Shown: piece by piece, positions 16,353 through 25,948 of the stretch
How positions within the stretch are numbered: the first letter of the stretch is position 1
Layout: every line of letters begins with the position of its first letter
The notes under the pieces: generated by a model
Told to the model about the DNA's origin: nothing
Databases searched by the model: none
What the model saw: only the letters and a program-made list of their open reading frames with translations
NCBI RefSeq assembly: GCF_024584515.1
Contig: NZ_CP102173.1
Location: 434,001-498,000, forward strand
Source of the DNA: Aeromicrobium wangtongii
Lineage (GTDB): Bacteria; Actinomycetota; Actinomycetes; Propionibacteriales; Nocardioidaceae
Direction of reading: 5' to 3'
Length of the DNA stretch: 64,000 bases
Program-made: the position numbers and the translations under genes

Positions 16353-18494
16353 TCAGGTCTGGCGGGACCGACGCGAGCGGGCGCGATCGATCAGCACCGA
16401 CTGCAGATCGGAGCTGCCGACGTGCCGGGTCCACTCGCCATCGGCGTGCAGGTGCCACGACGTGGTGTCGGGATCGACCGAGCGCGCCAGGAGCGAGCCC
16501 AGCGACTCGGTGTGCTCGGGGTTCGGGACCCGGACGAGCACCTCGACCCGGCGGTCGAGATTGCGGTGCATCAGGTCGGCCGAGCCGATCCACGCCTCGG
16601 GCTCACCGCCACCCGCGAACCAGTACACCCGGCTGTGCTCGAGGAAGCGCCCCAGGATGCTGCGCACGCGGATGTTCTCGCTCAGGCCCGGCACGCCGGG
16701 ACGCAGCGTGCAGATGCCGCGGATCACCAGGTCCACCTTGACACCGGCGCGCGAGGCCTCGTACAGCTTGTCGATCACGGTCTCGTCGACCAGCGAGTTG
16801 ACCTTGATGCGGATGCCCGACGGGCGTCCGGCCCGGTGGTGCTCGATCTCGGCGTCGATGCGCGCCACGATGCCGTCGCGCAGTCCGGCCGGGGCCACCA
16901 TGAGGCGCTGGTAGGAGAAGTCCTGGGCGAACCCCGACAGGTTGTTGAACAGATCGGTCAGGTCGTGGGTGATCGCCGGATCGGACGTCAGGAGCCCGAA
17001 GTCCTCGTAGAGCCGGGCGGTCTTGGGGTTGTAGTTGCCGGTACCGATGTGCGCGTAGCGGCGCAGGCCGTCCGCCTCGTCGCGCACGACGAGGGCCAGC
17101 TTGCAGTGCGTCTTGAGCCCGACGAGCCCGTACACGACGTGGCACCCGGCGCGTTCGAGCTTGCGGGCCCAGCGGATGTTGGCCTGCTCGTCGAAGCGGG
17201 CCTTGATCTCGACCAGCACGAGCACCTGCTTGCCGGCGCGCGCGGCGTCCACCAGCGAGTCGATGATGGGGGAGTCGCCAGACGTCCGGTACAGCGTCTG
17301 CTTGATCGCGAGGACGTGCGGGTCGGCGGCCGCCTGCTCGATGAACCGCTGGACGCTGGTCGCGAACGAGTCATAGGGATGGTGCACCAGCACGTCGCGC
17401 TTGCGCAGGGCGCTGAACAGATCGGCCGGCTTGGCCGTCTCGACCTCGGCCAGGTGCTGGTGGGTGCCGGGGATGAACGGCTCGTAGCGCAGCTCGGGGC
17501 GGTCCAGGTCGGCGATCTCGTTGAGGCTGCGCAGGTCGAGCGGGCCCTTCAGCCTCACGACCTCGTCGGCCTTCACCCCGAGCTCGGAGACCAGCAGGTC
17601 CAGGACGTCCGGGGTGATCGACTCCTCGACCTCCAGGCGCACCGGGGGGCCGAACTTGCGGCGCAGCAGCTCCTGCTCCAAGGCCTTGAGCAGGTTCTCC
17701 GCATCGTCCTCCTCGACCTCGAGGTCCTCGTTGCGGGTCACGCGGAAGGCGTGGTGCGCGATGACCTCCATGCCGGGGAACAGCAGGTCCAGGTGGGCGG
17801 CGATGACCTCCTCGAGCGGCACGAACCGTCCCCGGTCGGCCTCCATCCAGCGGTTGATGATGGGCGGCACCTTGACGCGGGCGAAGTGGTCCTTGCCGGT
17901 CGCCGGATTGCGCATCACGAGCGCCAGGTTCAGCGAGAGGCCCGAGATGTACGGGAAGGGGTGTGCCGGATCCACGGCCAGCGGGGTCAGGACGGGGAAC
18001 ACCCGGTCGCGGTAGAGCCCGCTGATGCGCTGCTGCTCCTCGGGGCGCAGGTCGTCCCAGTGCAGCAGCTCGATGCCCTCGGCGGCCAGCGCCGGCAGGA
18101 GATCGTCGTGATAGGTCGTGGCATGGCGCTCCATCAGCTCCTGGCTGGCGGCGAGGCTGAGCGACAAGACGTTGCGCGGGTTCAACCCGCTGGCGGACGG
18201 CAGCGCGACACCGGCGGCGATGCGGCGCTTGAGGCCGGCGATGCGCACCATGAAGAACTCGTCGAGGTTGCTGGCGAAGATGGCGGCGAACCGGACCCGC
18301 TCGAGCAGCGGGAGGGCGTCGTCCTGGACCAGCTCCAGCACCCGGGCGTTGAACGCGATCCACGACAGCTCGCGATCCAGGAACCGGTCGGCGGGAAGCG
18401 CGCCGCTCGCCGGGTCGAAGGGCGGGTCGACGTCGAACTCGTCGGGTGAGTCGGGGGCCTCGAGGTCGACGATCGCCATGTCATGTGTGTCCAC
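16353..18494 (-). CDS. ppk: Polyphosphate kinase 1
   Basis: 713 residues. The N-terminal domain begins [15 protein letters not shown] (about 43-57); the catalytic core contains the phospho-His region [11 protein letters not shown] and a second motif [15 protein letters not shown] near the C terminus. It makes long-chain polyphosphate from ATP and can run in reverse, usually membrane-associated. Met1 and Met6 are both possible starts. Next to mutT1 and the pst operon it forms a phosphate storage and uptake neighbourhood. Confidence 0.95.
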   Translation of the reverse strand: MDTHDMAIVDLEAPDSPDEFDVDPPFDPASGALPADRFLDRELSWIAFNARVLELVQDDALPLLERVRFAAIFASNLDEFFMVRIAGLKRRIAAGVALPSASGLNPRNVLSLSLAASQELMERHATTYHDDLLPALAAEGIELLHWDDLRPEEQQRISGLYRDRVFPVLTPLAVDPAHPFPYISGLSLNLALVMRNPATGKDHFARVKVPPIINRWMEADRGRFVPLEEVIAAHLDLLFPGMEVIAHHAFRVTRNEDLEVEEDDAENLLKALEQELLRRKFGPPVRLEVEESITPDVLDLLVSELGVKADEVVRLKGPLDLRSLNEIADLDRPELRYEPFIPGTHQHLAEVETAKPADLFSALRKRDVLVHHPYDSFATSVQRFIEQAAADPHVLAIKQTLYRTSGDSPIIDSLVDAARAGKQVLVLVEIKARFDEQANIRWARKLERAGCHVVYGLVGLKTHCKLALVVRDEADGLRRYAHIGTGNYNPKTARLYEDFGLLTSDPAITHDLTDLFNNLSGFAQDFSYQRLMVAPAGLRDGIVARIDAEIEHHRAGRPSGIRIKVNSLVDETVIDKLYEASRAGVKVDLVIRGICTLRPGVPGLSENIRVRSILGRFLEHSRVYWFAGGGEPEAWIGSADLMHRNLDRRVEVLVRVPNPEHTESLGSLLARSVDPDTTSWHLHADGEWTRHVGSSDLQSVLIDRARSRRSRQT

Positions 18495-18572
18495 CTGTCC
18501 AGAGTGCCAGACAAATGTGAACTCCGACTGAACGAACCGGTCCAGCGGTGCCGGGGGCGATAGCGTGTGCGC

Positions 18573-19616
18573 ATGGCTCTCGTCCCCCAGCTGATCGGTG
18601 CCGCGCGCGGCGCTGCCGCCCGGTCACTGCTGCAGCTGCCCAGCCCCGTCATCGCCCGGCTGGCCGGCGCCCCGGTCGTGGTGGACGGGCGGACCCTCGA
18701 TCCGGAGATGCAGCTGGTGCTGCGGCTGCAACGCCTGGACGGCCCTGCGGTCGAGGAGCTCTCGATCCGCCGGGGTCGTCGGGCCATCGTGGCGTCCTCC
18801 CGGGTGGCAGGTGGCAACCAGCCGATCGGTGCCGTCACGGACCGGACGATCGACGGACCGGCCGGTCCCCTGGGGTTGCGGTTCTACACCCCGCGGGGGC
18901 TGTCAGGACGATCGCCCGCGCTGCTGTTCCTGCACGGCGGTGGCTGGATCTACGGAGACCTGGAGAGCCACGACGCGCTGTGCCGTGTGCTGGCCGAGGA
19001 GGCGCAGGTCCGGGTCGTCGCGGTCGACTACCGGCTGGCGCCCGAGGCCCCGTTCCCGGCAGCGGTCGAGGACGCGCTGGCGGCGTGGGACTGGCTCGTC
19101 ACGCACGCGGCCGGCCTCGGCATCGACCCCTCCCGCATCGCGGTCGGTGGTGACAGCGCGGGTGGAAACCTGGCGGCCGTCATCGCGCAGCAGACCGTCG
19201 CCGCCGGAGCAGCCTCGCCGGCCTTCCAGCTCTTGATCTACCCGGCGACCGACTTCGCCGAGAAGGCCCCGAGCCGCCACACCTATGCCGAGGGGTTCTT
19301 CCTGACACGGGCGTTCATGGATCTGGCCGAGGACAACTACCTGACCGGCGCCGAGGACCGGACCGATCCGCGACTCTCACCGCTGCACGGCGACGTGGCC
19401 GGTGTCGCGCCGGCCTATGTCGTGACGGCCGGGTTCGACCCGCTGCTCGACGAGGGCGCGGCCTACGCCGACAAGCTGCTGGACGCCGGGGTCCGGGTCG
19501 AGCAGGTCTGCGAGCCGGGTCTCATCCACGGCTTCGCGAACATGGTCGCCATGGGCAAGGTGGCGCCCAATGCCGTCCGTCGTGCCGCCGCCGCCCTCCA
19601 GCGCGGCCTCACCTGA
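18573..19616 (+). CDS. Alpha/beta hydrolase, hormone-sensitive-lipase family esterase
   Basis: 347 residues from ATG 18573. Two codons upstream a GTG is in frame, but TAGCGT at 18561-18566 puts the probable transcript start at the ATG. The oxyanion motif HGGGW, nucleophile box GDSAGG, a DPLLDEG acid region and the C-terminal His in LIHGF complete the catalytic set. It hydrolyses acyl esters of short or medium chains; the substrate is unknown. It stands alone, divergent from ppk and convergent with mshD. Confidence 0.87.
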   Translation: MALVPQLIGAARGAAARSLLQLPSPVIARLAGAPVVVDGRTLDPEMQLVLRLQRLDGPAVEELSIRRGRRAIVASSRVAGGNQPIGAVTDRTIDGPAGPLGLRFYTPRGLSGRSPALLFLHGGGWIYGDLESHDALCRVLAEEAQVRVVAVDYRLAPEAPFPAAVEDALAAWDWLVTHAAGLGIDPSRIAVGGDSAGGNLAAVIAQQTVAAGAASPAFQLLIYPATDFAEKAPSRHTYAEGFFLTRAFMDLAEDNYLTGAEDRTDPRLSPLHGDVAGVAPAYVVTAGFDPLLDEGAAYADKLLDAGVRVEQVCEPGLIHGFANMVAMGKVAPNAVRRAAAALQRGLT

Positions 19617-19638
19617 CCCGCCCCTTGGGCGGTGGGTC

Positions 19639-20466
19639 TCAGGGGGTCTTGTAGAGGGTGTCGATCTTCCAGTCCTGGAAGCCCAGGTTGCGGTAGACCT
19701 TCAGGGCCGGGGCGTTGTCGCCCTCGACGTACAGGTCGACGACCGGGATGCCGCGCTCGTACATGTGCCGCAGACCGCGCGCGGTCAGGGCCGTGCCGAG
19801 GCCGCCACCCTGCGCGTCGGGGTCGATACCGACGACATAGACCTCGCCGACGGGCCCCTCCTCGGGGGTGTCCTCGATCTTGGTCCAGTGGAACCCGATG
19901 ACCCGCCCGTCGCGTTCTGCGACGAACAGCCCGTCCGGGTCGAACCAGTCCGATGCCATGCGGCGATCGAGATCGGCACGATCCATCGCACCCTGCTCGG
20001 GATGGTGCGCGAAGGCGCGCGCATTGACCCGCACGATCGCATCGGCGTCCTCGTCGCGATACGTCCGCAGCGTCACGCCCTCGATCGTCCGCTCAGGCGC
20101 CGGTGGCCCGTCGAACACGAGCCGCAGGACCAGCAGCTCCCGGCCCACGACCAGCCCGGCGGATGCCGCCAGGGCCTGCGCGGCCGGCAGGTTGCCGTGG
20201 GCCCAGAAGCGGTCCTCGCCGTCGGCGAGGAGCTCGTCCAGGATGCGGCGGCCGATGCCGGCGCGGCGCCGCTCGGGGTCGACGACGATCTCGACCGGCG
20301 CATCCCCGGTGGCGTACGCCGCCGCGACGATCGCGCCGTCGCGGTCGGACTGCTGGACGAGGACGCGGGCCCGGGCGCCGTCGCGCAGCGCGAACAGGGC
20401 GGCCTCGTTGAACGGGGCGACGCCATCGGCCCGGGTCGCTCGCTCGGCGAGCTCGAGGATGCTCAT
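19639..20466 (-). CDS. mshD: Mycothiol synthase (GNAT acetyltransferase)
   Basis: 275 residues containing two GNAT domains. The C-terminal one has the acetyl-CoA loop VGIDPDAQGGGLGTAL and the family ending DLYVEGDNAPALKVYRNLGF. MshD acetylates Cys-GlcN-inositol in the last step of mycothiol synthesis; mshA, the first step, is at 46847-48100. The start ATG overlaps the accD stop by 4 bp, so the two are translationally coupled. In mycobacteria mshD also lies near glnR, as here. Confidence 0.92.
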   Translation of the reverse strand: MSILELAERATRADGVAPFNEAALFALRDGARARVLVQQSDRDGAIVAAAYATGDAPVEIVVDPERRRAGIGRRILDELLADGEDRFWAHGNLPAAQALAASAGLVVGRELLVLRLVFDGPPAPERTIEGVTLRTYRDEDADAIVRVNARAFAHHPEQGAMDRADLDRRMASDWFDPDGLFVAERDGRVIGFHWTKIEDTPEEGPVGEVYVVGIDPDAQGGGLGTALTARGLRHMYERGIPVVDLYVEGDNAPALKVYRNLGFQDWKIDTLYKTP

Positions 20467-21887
20467 CGTGCCCTCAGCGCCACGAGCTGGGCGCCGACCT
20501 CGGCGGCGACGGCGCGAGCGAACGACTCCGGGGTGTCGCCGGGCGGCTCCGGCACGATGTGGTGCACCGTGCCGCTCTCGAACAGGTCGAGCGCCCCCAC
20601 GCGTTGGGCCTCGGCCATCTGGGCGGCGTGCTCGAGATCGCCGTGGACGATCGCGCTGGCCCCCTCGGGCGGCAGCGGGGAGAGCCAGGCGTTCTCGGCC
20701 GCGATGACCACGTCGGCGGGCAGCAGCGCCAGCGCCCCACCGCCGCAGCCCTGCCCCAGCAGGACCGAGACGGTCGGCACCTTCATCGTGGACATCCAGC
20801 CGATGCAACGCGCGATCTCACCGGCGATGGCGCCCTGCTCGGCCTCCGGCGACAGCTCGGCGCCCGGGGTGTCGATGAACGAGACCAGGGGCAGCCGCAG
20901 CTCGTTGGCCAGCCGCATGCCGCGGCGCGCCTCGCGCAGCGCCGCCGGGCCCATCGGCTTGAACCGGGTCTGGGTCGTCCGGTCCTGGCCGATCACGACA
21001 CAGGGCTGACCGTCCAGGCGCGCGAACGCCACGATCATGGCGCTGTCGCGCTCGCCCTTCTCGGTGCCCTGCAGGCGCACCGTCGCATCGCTGCCGTAGC
21101 GCAGCACCTCGCGGACGCCGGCGCGGCCGGGCGAGCGGGTGATCTGGATCGACTCCCAGGCCGTCCGCTCGCGGTGGACCTCGGCCGTGCGCAGCTCGCG
21201 GGTCCGCGGCGTCGGCGGGTCGACCAGCAGCCCCAGCGCCCGATCGACCAGCAGGGGCAGCTCATCGGGCAGGACGACGGCGTCGATGATGCCCCGGTCG
21301 GCCAGGTTGTCGGCGGTCTGGACGTTCGGGGGGAACGGCCGTCCCTCCATGATCTCGTAGACCTTGGGGCCCAGGAAGCCGATGAGGGCGCCGGGCTCGG
21401 CGATCGTGATGTGCGCGAGCGAGCCCCAGGAGGCGAAGACTCCGCCGGTCGTGGGGTGGCGCAGGTAGATGAGGTACGGCAGGCCCGCGGCGCGGTGGTC
21501 CATGATCGCGCGGGTGATGTCGACCATGTGCACGAAGGCCGGCGTGCCCTCCTGCATCCGGGTCCCGCCCGACGCCGTCGTGGCCAGCACCGGGATGCCC
21601 TCGGCGGTCGCGCGGCGCACCGCCGACACGATGCGCAGCGCCGCGGCGCGCCCGATGGATCCGGCCAGGAAACGGAACTCGTTGACCACGACCGCCACCG
21701 GCCTGCCGCGCATGAGGCCGCGTCCGGTCAGGACGGACTCGTCGGTCCCGGACCGCTCGGCGGCGGCGGCCAGCTCCTGCTGGTAGACCGGGTCCAGGCC
21801 CGTCCGATCGACGGGCTCGTCCCAGGACTCGAACGATCCCTCGTCCAGGACGAGATCCAGCAGACCCTGCGCGGTGAGATGAGCCAT
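20463..21887 (-). CDS. Fused acyl-CoA carboxylase carboxyltransferase (AccD3-like)
   Basis: 474 residues holding both carboxyltransferase halves in one chain: a beta-like half (TTASGGTRMQEG, about 125-136) and an alpha-like half (SFIDTPGAELSPEAEQGAIAGEI, about 337-359; LGQGCGGGALAL). No zinc-finger cysteines are seen. The layout resembles AccD3 of Mycobacterium tuberculosis. It transfers carboxyl from biotin to an acyl-CoA and needs a separate biotinylated subunit, absent from the window. It is in an operon with mshD, possibly only for convenience. Confidence 0.82.
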   Translation of the reverse strand: MAHLTAQGLLDLVLDEGSFESWDEPVDRTGLDPVYQQELAAAAERSGTDESVLTGRGLMRGRPVAVVVNEFRFLAGSIGRAAALRIVSAVRRATAEGIPVLATTASGGTRMQEGTPAFVHMVDITRAIMDHRAAGLPYLIYLRHPTTGGVFASWGSLAHITIAEPGALIGFLGPKVYEIMEGRPFPPNVQTADNLADRGIIDAVVLPDELPLLVDRALGLLVDPPTPRTRELRTAEVHRERTAWESIQITRSPGRAGVREVLRYGSDATVRLQGTEKGERDSAMIVAFARLDGQPCVVIGQDRTTQTRFKPMGPAALREARRGMRLANELRLPLVSFIDTPGAELSPEAEQGAIAGEIARCIGWMSTMKVPTVSVLLGQGCGGGALALLPADVVIAAENAWLSPLPPEGASAIVHGDLEHAAQMAEAQRVGALDLFESGTVHHIVPEPPGDTPESFARAVAAEVGAQLVALRAR

Positions 21888-21923
21888 GCGCTCACTCTGT
21901 CAGGCCGTGGTGGCGCGCTCGGC

Positions 21924-22637
21924 TCAGGCCTGCGCGGCGGCGGGGTCGCGGGTCGGCTCGGTCTTGGTCGCCACGAAGCGGTAACCGACGTTGCGGACCG
22001 TCCCGATGAGGGTCTCGTTGTCGGTGCCGAGCTTGGCGCGCAGGCGCCGCACGTGGACGTCGACGGTGCGGGTGCCGCCGAAGTAGTCGTACCCCCACAC
22101 CTCCTGCAGCAGCTGCTGGCGGGTGAACACCCGGCCGGGGTGCTGCGCGAGGAACTTCAGCAGCTCGAACTCCTTGAACGTGAGGTCGAGCGTGCGGTTC
22201 TCCAGCTTGGCCGTGTAGGTCGCATCGTCGACGACCAGGCCGCTGGAGGAGATGACGTGGCTCTCGGTGTCGCCGTCGCGCGAGGAGGAGATGCGGCCGA
22301 TGCCCAGGCGCAGGCGGGCCTCGAGCTCGGCGGGCCCGGCGGTCGTGAGGATGACGTCGTCCATGCCCCAGTCGGATGCTGCGACAGCCAGGCCGCCCTC
22401 GGTGAGGATCAGGATGAGCGGGCACTCGACGCCGGTCGTGCGGATGACGCGGGTGAGACTGCGTACCTGCGCCAGGTCGTGGCGGCCGTCGACCAGGACC
22501 GCGTCGCACGGGGGAGCGTCCAGCAGGGCGCTGGCCTCGGCGGGAAGGATCTTGACGTGATGCGGAAGCAGCGCCAGGGCGGGCAGCACCTCGACCGAGG
22601 ACTGGGTGCTCTTGGTGAGCAGGAGCAGATGGGACAT
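21924..22637 (-). CDS. glnR: Global nitrogen regulator GlnR (OmpR-type orphan response regulator)
   Basis: 237 residues from ATG 22637 with GGAGGTAGCACCG upstream. The N-terminal receiver-like domain (1-110) keeps Asp50 but lacks the usual acidic pocket, as in known GlnR. The C-terminal winged helix is almost the canonical one ([36 protein letters not shown]). GlnR activates or represses nitrogen assimilation genes by binding tandem half-sites. A terminator-like hairpin lies between its likely promoter and the gene (22689-22717), suggesting leader control. Confidence 0.93.
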   Translation of the reverse strand: MSHLLLLTKSTQSSVEVLPALALLPHHVKILPAEASALLDAPPCDAVLVDGRHDLAQVRSLTRVIRTTGVECPLILILTEGGLAVAASDWGMDDVILTTAGPAELEARLRLGIGRISSSRDGDTESHVISSSGLVVDDATYTAKLENRTLDLTFKEFELLKFLAQHPGRVFTRQQLLQEVWGYDYFGGTRTVDVHVRRLRAKLGTDNETLIGTVRNVGYRFVATKTEPTRDPAAAQA

Positions 22638-22688
22638 CGGTGCTACCTCCGGGCTGCTATTCGTGCGGGGCACTGTGTGCAGATATGC

Positions 22689-22717
22689 AAAAAGGCCATG
22701 GTGAAACACCGTGGCCT
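22689..22717 (-). terminator. Terminator-like hairpin in the glnR leader
   Basis: An 11-bp stem with a single mismatch (AGGCCATGGTG / CACCGTGGCCT) and AAA loop is followed on the minus strand by TTTTTGC. It ends about 50 bp before the glnR start and begins only a few bases after a -10-like TATTCT (22731-22736). It therefore looks like a leader terminator or attenuator rather than the end of another gene: no minus-strand gene lies upstream. Confidence 0.6.
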
Positions 22718-22742
22718 CGTTGCATGCCCGAGAATACTTGAT

Positions 22743-23036
22743 GTGTCCGATCAATTGCCACCAAGTGTCACGAATGAGAACGACGTCACAGTTCGGTACT
22801 GGGCGGCTGCGCGTGCGGCCGCCGGGATCGCCGAGGAACGGGTCGCCGCGGTCAACCTGGCCGATCTTCTCGACGAGATCAGCCGGCGCCACGGCCACCG
22901 TGACCGTTTCGACGACGTCATCGAGATCTGCTCGATCCTGGTCGGCGAGACCCCGGTGGGCGCCAAGGAGCCATCGCAGGTGGCTCTCCCGCCCGGGGTG
23001 AACGTCGAGTTCCTGCCACCGTTCGCGGGCGGTTGA
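22743..23036 (+). CDS. MoaD/ThiS-family ubiquitin-like sulfur carrier
   Basis: 97 residues from GTG 22743. The beta-grasp pattern [14 protein letters not shown] at the start, [10 protein letters not shown] in the middle and the terminal FLPPFAGG with a free Gly-Gly are the family hallmarks: the terminal glycine is thiocarboxylated and donates sulfur to molybdopterin or thiazole synthesis. It is divergent from glnR and not next to other moa or thi genes, so the pathway is uncertain. A sulfite-oxidase-fold molybdoprotein is encoded at 54892. Confidence 0.82.
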   Translation: MSDQLPPSVTNENDVTVRYWAAARAAAGIAEERVAAVNLADLLDEISRRHGHRDRFDDVIEICSILVGETPVGAKEPSQVALPPGVNVEFLPPFAGG

Positions 23037-23061
23037 GCCGGCGACTGGCATCATTCGTGAG

Positions 23062-23871
23062 GTGTCACGACTCGGATCCACGCTGCTGTCCCTCGCACTC
23101 GCCGGGGTCATCACCTTGGCGGCGTACGCCGATCCGGTTCTCGTCGGTGTCGCGGTGGTGCTCGTCCAGGTCCTCGTCGCGGTCTCCCCGCCGCTGCTGA
23201 CCCCGGCCGGCACGGTCGTGCCGTCGCCGCGTTTCGTGCCGGCGGTCCTGGCCGGGGTCGTCGCGACCGTGCTGACCCTCGAGCCCGATCTGCTGGGCGG
23301 CGCGGACGGCACGTCGTCCGATGTGCTCGGTGCCTCCGACACCGGGATGCTGTCGGCGATCCTGCCGGCGGTCGCGGTCGCACTGTTCGCGGCGCTGATC
23401 GCGCAGATGCTGCGCAAGGACGGCCGCCAGCAGCTCGTGCAGTCGGTGTCGTACGCGGTGACGCTGGCGGTCGTCGCCGCGCTGGCCGCGGGATGGATCG
23501 GCACGGTGCAGTCGCTGGGCGATGCCGATGCCGTCGCCGTGGCCGCCGCCGGGCTGGGTGCCGGGCTGCTCGCGTGGATGCTGCCGATCGACCGCTGGGT
23601 GTGCATCGGCGTGTCGACCGTGGCTGGTGCTGGCGGTGGTGCCGCCGTCGCCGCGACGGTCGACTCGACCATGACGGTGTTCTTCGGCGTCGTGGTCGGC
23701 GCGGCCGCGGCGCTGTTCGCGATCCTCGGCCAGGCGGTGGCCCGCGTCATCGCGCGGGGCAACCTGCAGCCGGCAGCCCAGTGGGGATTCCCCGGAGCAC
23801 TCGCGGTGGCCTTCGCCGCCCCGGCGGCGTACCTCGGCGGTCAGCTCCTGACGGTTCCGTCCCTGCGGTGA
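23062..23871 (+). CDS. Conserved actinobacterial integral membrane protein
   Basis: 269 residues, mostly hydrophobic, with about eight membrane helices interrupted by two loops rich in Asp and Gly, and low charge overall. No transport or enzyme motif is visible. Its place between the MoaD-like gene and a thioredoxin corresponds to the membrane or exported protein I recall next to thiX and glnR in mycobacteria (Rv0817c). Short gaps (25 and 28 bp) suggest an operon with its neighbours. Function unknown. Confidence 0.75.
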   Translation: MSRLGSTLLSLALAGVITLAAYADPVLVGVAVVLVQVLVAVSPPLLTPAGTVVPSPRFVPAVLAGVVATVLTLEPDLLGGADGTSSDVLGASDTGMLSAILPAVAVALFAALIAQMLRKDGRQQLVQSVSYAVTLAVVAALAAGWIGTVQSLGDADAVAVAAAGLGAGLLAWMLPIDRWVCIGVSTVAGAGGGAAVAATVDSTMTVFFGVVVGAAAALFAILGQAVARVIARGNLQPAAQWGFPGALAVAFAAPAAYLGGQLLTVPSLR

Positions 23872-23899
23872 TGGAGCAGCCCGCGCGTAGGCTGATCCG

Positions 23900-24319
23900 G
23901 TGACCGGCCTCCTCGTCCTGCTCGCCGCCCTCGTGGGCGCGGCCGCCGTCGCGGCCCTGATGCGCTGGAAGAACGGCCGCTTCTCGGCGTCCCCGCAGCC
24001 GGACGACCGCGAGCGGCTGACCGCGGAGCAGATCGGCGTGCCGCTCGGTGAGCGCGCGACGATGGTCCAGTTCTCCAGCGCCTTCTGCAGCCCGTGCCGG
24101 GCGACGCGGGTGCTGCTGGCCGATGTGGCCGCGAAGGTCCCGGGCGTGGTCACCGTCGAGATCGACGCCGAGGACAACCTGCAGCTCGTGCGCGACCTCG
24201 ACATCATGCGGACCCCGACCGTCCTGGTGCTGGACGCCGACGGGGCGGTGACGACCCGGGCCTCGGGACTCCCGCGTCGTGAGCAGGTCCTGGCGGCGCT
24301 GGACCGGGCCGTCGGCTGA
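23900..24319 (+). CDS. Membrane-anchored thioredoxin-like protein
   Basis: 139 residues. An N-terminal helix (about 2-21) anchors it; the thioredoxin domain has the redox pair in FCSPCRAT (Cys63, Cys66) and the cis-Pro region MRTPTVLV. The GTG start lies 7 bp after TAGGCT (23888-23893), so the transcript is probably leaderless. It probably reduces or oxidises disulfides near the membrane. It corresponds in position to ThiX of mycobacteria, just before the sulfur-transferase genes. Confidence 0.85.
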   Translation: MTGLLVLLAALVGAAAVAALMRWKNGRFSASPQPDDRERLTAEQIGVPLGERATMVQFSSAFCSPCRATRVLLADVAAKVPGVVTVEIDAEDNLQLVRDLDIMRTPTVLVLDADGAVTTRASGLPRREQVLAALDRAVG

Positions 24320-24371
24320 CCTGACGTCCGCGCACGACGAGTTTTCGGTGTCAACCGGGCTCAGACGCCAC

Positions 24372-24394
24372 CATGTGAGACGACTGTCCACATG
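24372..24394 (+). promoter_or_regulatory. Candidate operator of the sulfur operon
   Basis: Inverted repeat CATGTG-N11-CACATG centred on GACGACTGTC, about 37 bp upstream of the -10 box of the leader-peptide transcript. GTGAGAC/GTCCCAT-like elements before sulfur genes are common in actinobacteria as far as I recall; the regulator is not identified. Confidence 0.45.
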
Positions 24395-24442
24395 ATGGGA
24401 TCAATGGGTGTGCCGACGACGACGTGCCCCTACGCTGGACCC

Positions 24443-24523
24443 ATGTTCCGGACGACACACCTGACGCGCCGACGTGCAGTGGACAACTGCCGCACGCGCT
24501 CGTCGCTGTGTCGCGCACGCTGA
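24443..24523 (+). CDS. Cys-containing leader peptide of the sulfur operon (Ms5788A-like)
   Basis: 26 residues, starting MFRTTHLTRRRAVDNCRTR and ending in CRAR. The LTRRRAVD core and flanking Cys-Arg pairs match the actinobacterial leader peptides found upstream of sulfur-assimilation genes, where slow decoding of Cys codons signals low cysteine and turns on the downstream genes. Here the two cysteines are apart (Cys16, Cys23) rather than adjacent. TACGCT at 24431-24436 places the transcript start at the ATG, so it is leaderless. A hairpin (24544-24574) and the DUF4395-cysA-sseC operon follow. I judge this real despite its size. Confidence 0.8.
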   Translation: MFRTTHLTRRRAVDNCRTRSSLCRAR

Positions 24524-24543
24524 TCGATCGCCCCCATCAGCCC

Positions 24544-24574
24544 GGGCACGCCTGCCTTCGAACAGGTCGTGCCC
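24544..24574 (+). promoter_or_regulatory. Hairpin between leader peptide and DUF4395 gene
   Basis: GGGCACGCCTG pairs with CAGGTCGTGCCC (one bulged T) 20 bp past the leader-peptide stop and 20 bp before the next ATG. It could occlude the AGGAG site or act as an attenuator depending on ribosome stalling. No T-run, so control of translation or Rho is more likely than intrinsic termination. Confidence 0.5.
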
Positions 24575-24593
24575 ACCCTCGCGCAGGAGCATC

Positions 24594-25034
24594 ATGTCCC
24601 AGCCCACCCAGGTGGACCCACGCGGTCTTCGGGTCGTCGCGGCCATCACCGCCGTCGTCCTGGCCGCTGTGCTGCTGATCCCGTCCGAGACCGTGCGCAC
24701 GATCCTGCTGGCCGTGCAGGTCGCGGTCTTCGCGGTCGCCGCCGGCATCGGGCTCGGGGTGTCGCCGTATGCGGTGCTGTACCAGCGGCTGGTGCGTCCG
24801 CGCATCGGTCCGCCGGTCGAGCTCGAGGACTCCCGGCCGCCGCGCTTCGCGCAGGTCGTCGGCCTCGTCTTCACCGGTGTCGCCCTGGTGGCGCTGCTCG
24901 CCGGCGCGACGACCGTGGCGCTGGTCGCGACGGGCTTCGCGCTCGTGGCCGCCCTGCTCAATGCGGTCGTCGGCCTGTGCCTGGGCTGCGAGCTGTACCT
25001 GGTGCTGCGCCGGCTCTCGCCGGCCGGCGCCTGA
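24594..25034 (+). CDS. DUF4395 membrane protein of the sulfur operon
   Basis: 146 residues from ATG 24594 with AGGAG upstream. Four membrane helices in two pairs, separated by the conserved acidic-Pro loop VELEDSRPPRFAQ (about 78-90), and a CLGCE motif before the last helix. DUF4395 proteins accompany thioredoxin, leader peptide and thiosulfate sulfurtransferase genes in actinobacteria and may carry a sulfur compound or help redox chemistry with the paired cysteines; the activity is not established. Confidence 0.85.
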   Translation: MSQPTQVDPRGLRVVAAITAVVLAAVLLIPSETVRTILLAVQVAVFAVAAGIGLGVSPYAVLYQRLVRPRIGPPVELEDSRPPRFAQVVGLVFTGVALVALLAGATTVALVATGFALVAALLNAVVGLCLGCELYLVLRRLSPAGA

Positions 25035-25099
25035 ACCGTCCCTGAACCACTCGAAATCAACATTCCAACCAACGCCCAGCCGGGCACAACGGAGGTAAT

Positions 25100-25948
25100 A
25101 TGAGCCGCGATTCTGCGCTCGTCACTGCAGACTGGGTCGAGGAGCACCTGGGCGACCCGAAGGTCGTTCTCGTCGAGGTCGACGAGGACACCGAGGCGTA
25201 CGACAAGGGCCACATCCCCGGCGCCGTGAAGCTGGACTGGAAGAAGGATCTCCAGGACGGCGTCCGTCACGACTTCGTCTCCAAGGACAAGCTCGAGGCG
25301 CTGCTGTCGGCCAAGGGCATCGGCAACGACGACACCGTGGTCTTCTACGGCGGCAACAACAACTGGTTCGCCGCCTACGCGTACTGGTACCTGAAGTACT
25401 ACGGCCACGAGAACCTGCGTCTGCTCGACGGCGGCCGCAAGAAGTGGGAGCTCGACTCCCGCGAGCTGAGCACCGACGTGGTCGACCGCCCGGCCACGAC
25501 GTACACGGCCAAGGACGCCGACACGTCGATCCGCGCCTACCGCGACGAGGTCATCGACGCCATCGGGACCAAGAACCTGATCGACGTCCGCAGCCCCGAC
25601 GAGTTCGCCGGACGCCTCCTGGCCCCCGCGCACCTGCCGCAGGAGGCCGCCCAGATCGGCGGTCACATCCCCACCGCGGGCAACGTGCCGTGGAGCAAGG
25701 CCGCGAACGACGACGGCACGTTCCGCAGCGACGACGAGCTCAAGGCGCTGTACGCCGGTGCCGGCCTCGACGAGGGCAAGGACACCATCGCGTACTGCCG
25801 CATCGGCGAGCGCAGCTCGCACACGTGGTTCGTGCTCAAGGAGATCCTGGGCTACGACAACGTCAAGAACTACGACGGATCGTGGAGCGAGTACGGCTCG
25901 CTGCGCGGCGTGCCGGTCGCCCTGGGCGACGAGCCGGGTGTCGCCTGA
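25100..25948 (+). CDS. cysA: Thiosulfate sulfurtransferase (CysA2-type rhodanese)
   Basis: 282 residues, two rhodanese domains. The catalytic loop AYCRIGERSSHTW places the persulfide cysteine at 233 in the second domain. The family sequence GGNNNWFAAYAYWYLKYYG in the first domain closely matches mycobacterial CysA2/CysA3. It moves sulfane sulfur from thiosulfate to cyanide or a cell acceptor. AGGAGG-like GGAGGT stands before the ATG. It is followed without a gap by sseC. Confidence 0.93.
   Translation: MSRDSALVTADWVEEHLGDPKVVLVEVDEDTEAYDKGHIPGAVKLDWKKDLQDGVRHDFVSKDKLEALLSAKGIGNDDTVVFYGGNNNWFAAYAYWYLKYYGHENLRLLDGGRKKWELDSRELSTDVVDRPATTYTAKDADTSIRAYRDEVIDAIGTKNLIDVRSPDEFAGRLLAPAHLPQEAAQIGGHIPTAGNVPWSKAANDDGTFRSDDELKALYAGAGLDEGKDTIAYCRIGERSSHTWFVLKEILGYDNVKNYDGSWSEYGSLRGVPVALGDEPGVA

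Noticed and set aside
16422..18449. 675-residue ORF opposite ppk
   Set aside because: The strand opposite is a clear polyphosphate kinase; the ORF has shadow composition (Gly/Val/Leu/Gln/Arg) and no motifs.
22767..22782. GlnR binding site upstream of glnR
   Set aside because: The match GTCAC-N6-GAACG is partial and lies inside the MoaD-like coding region; kept only as a side remark.
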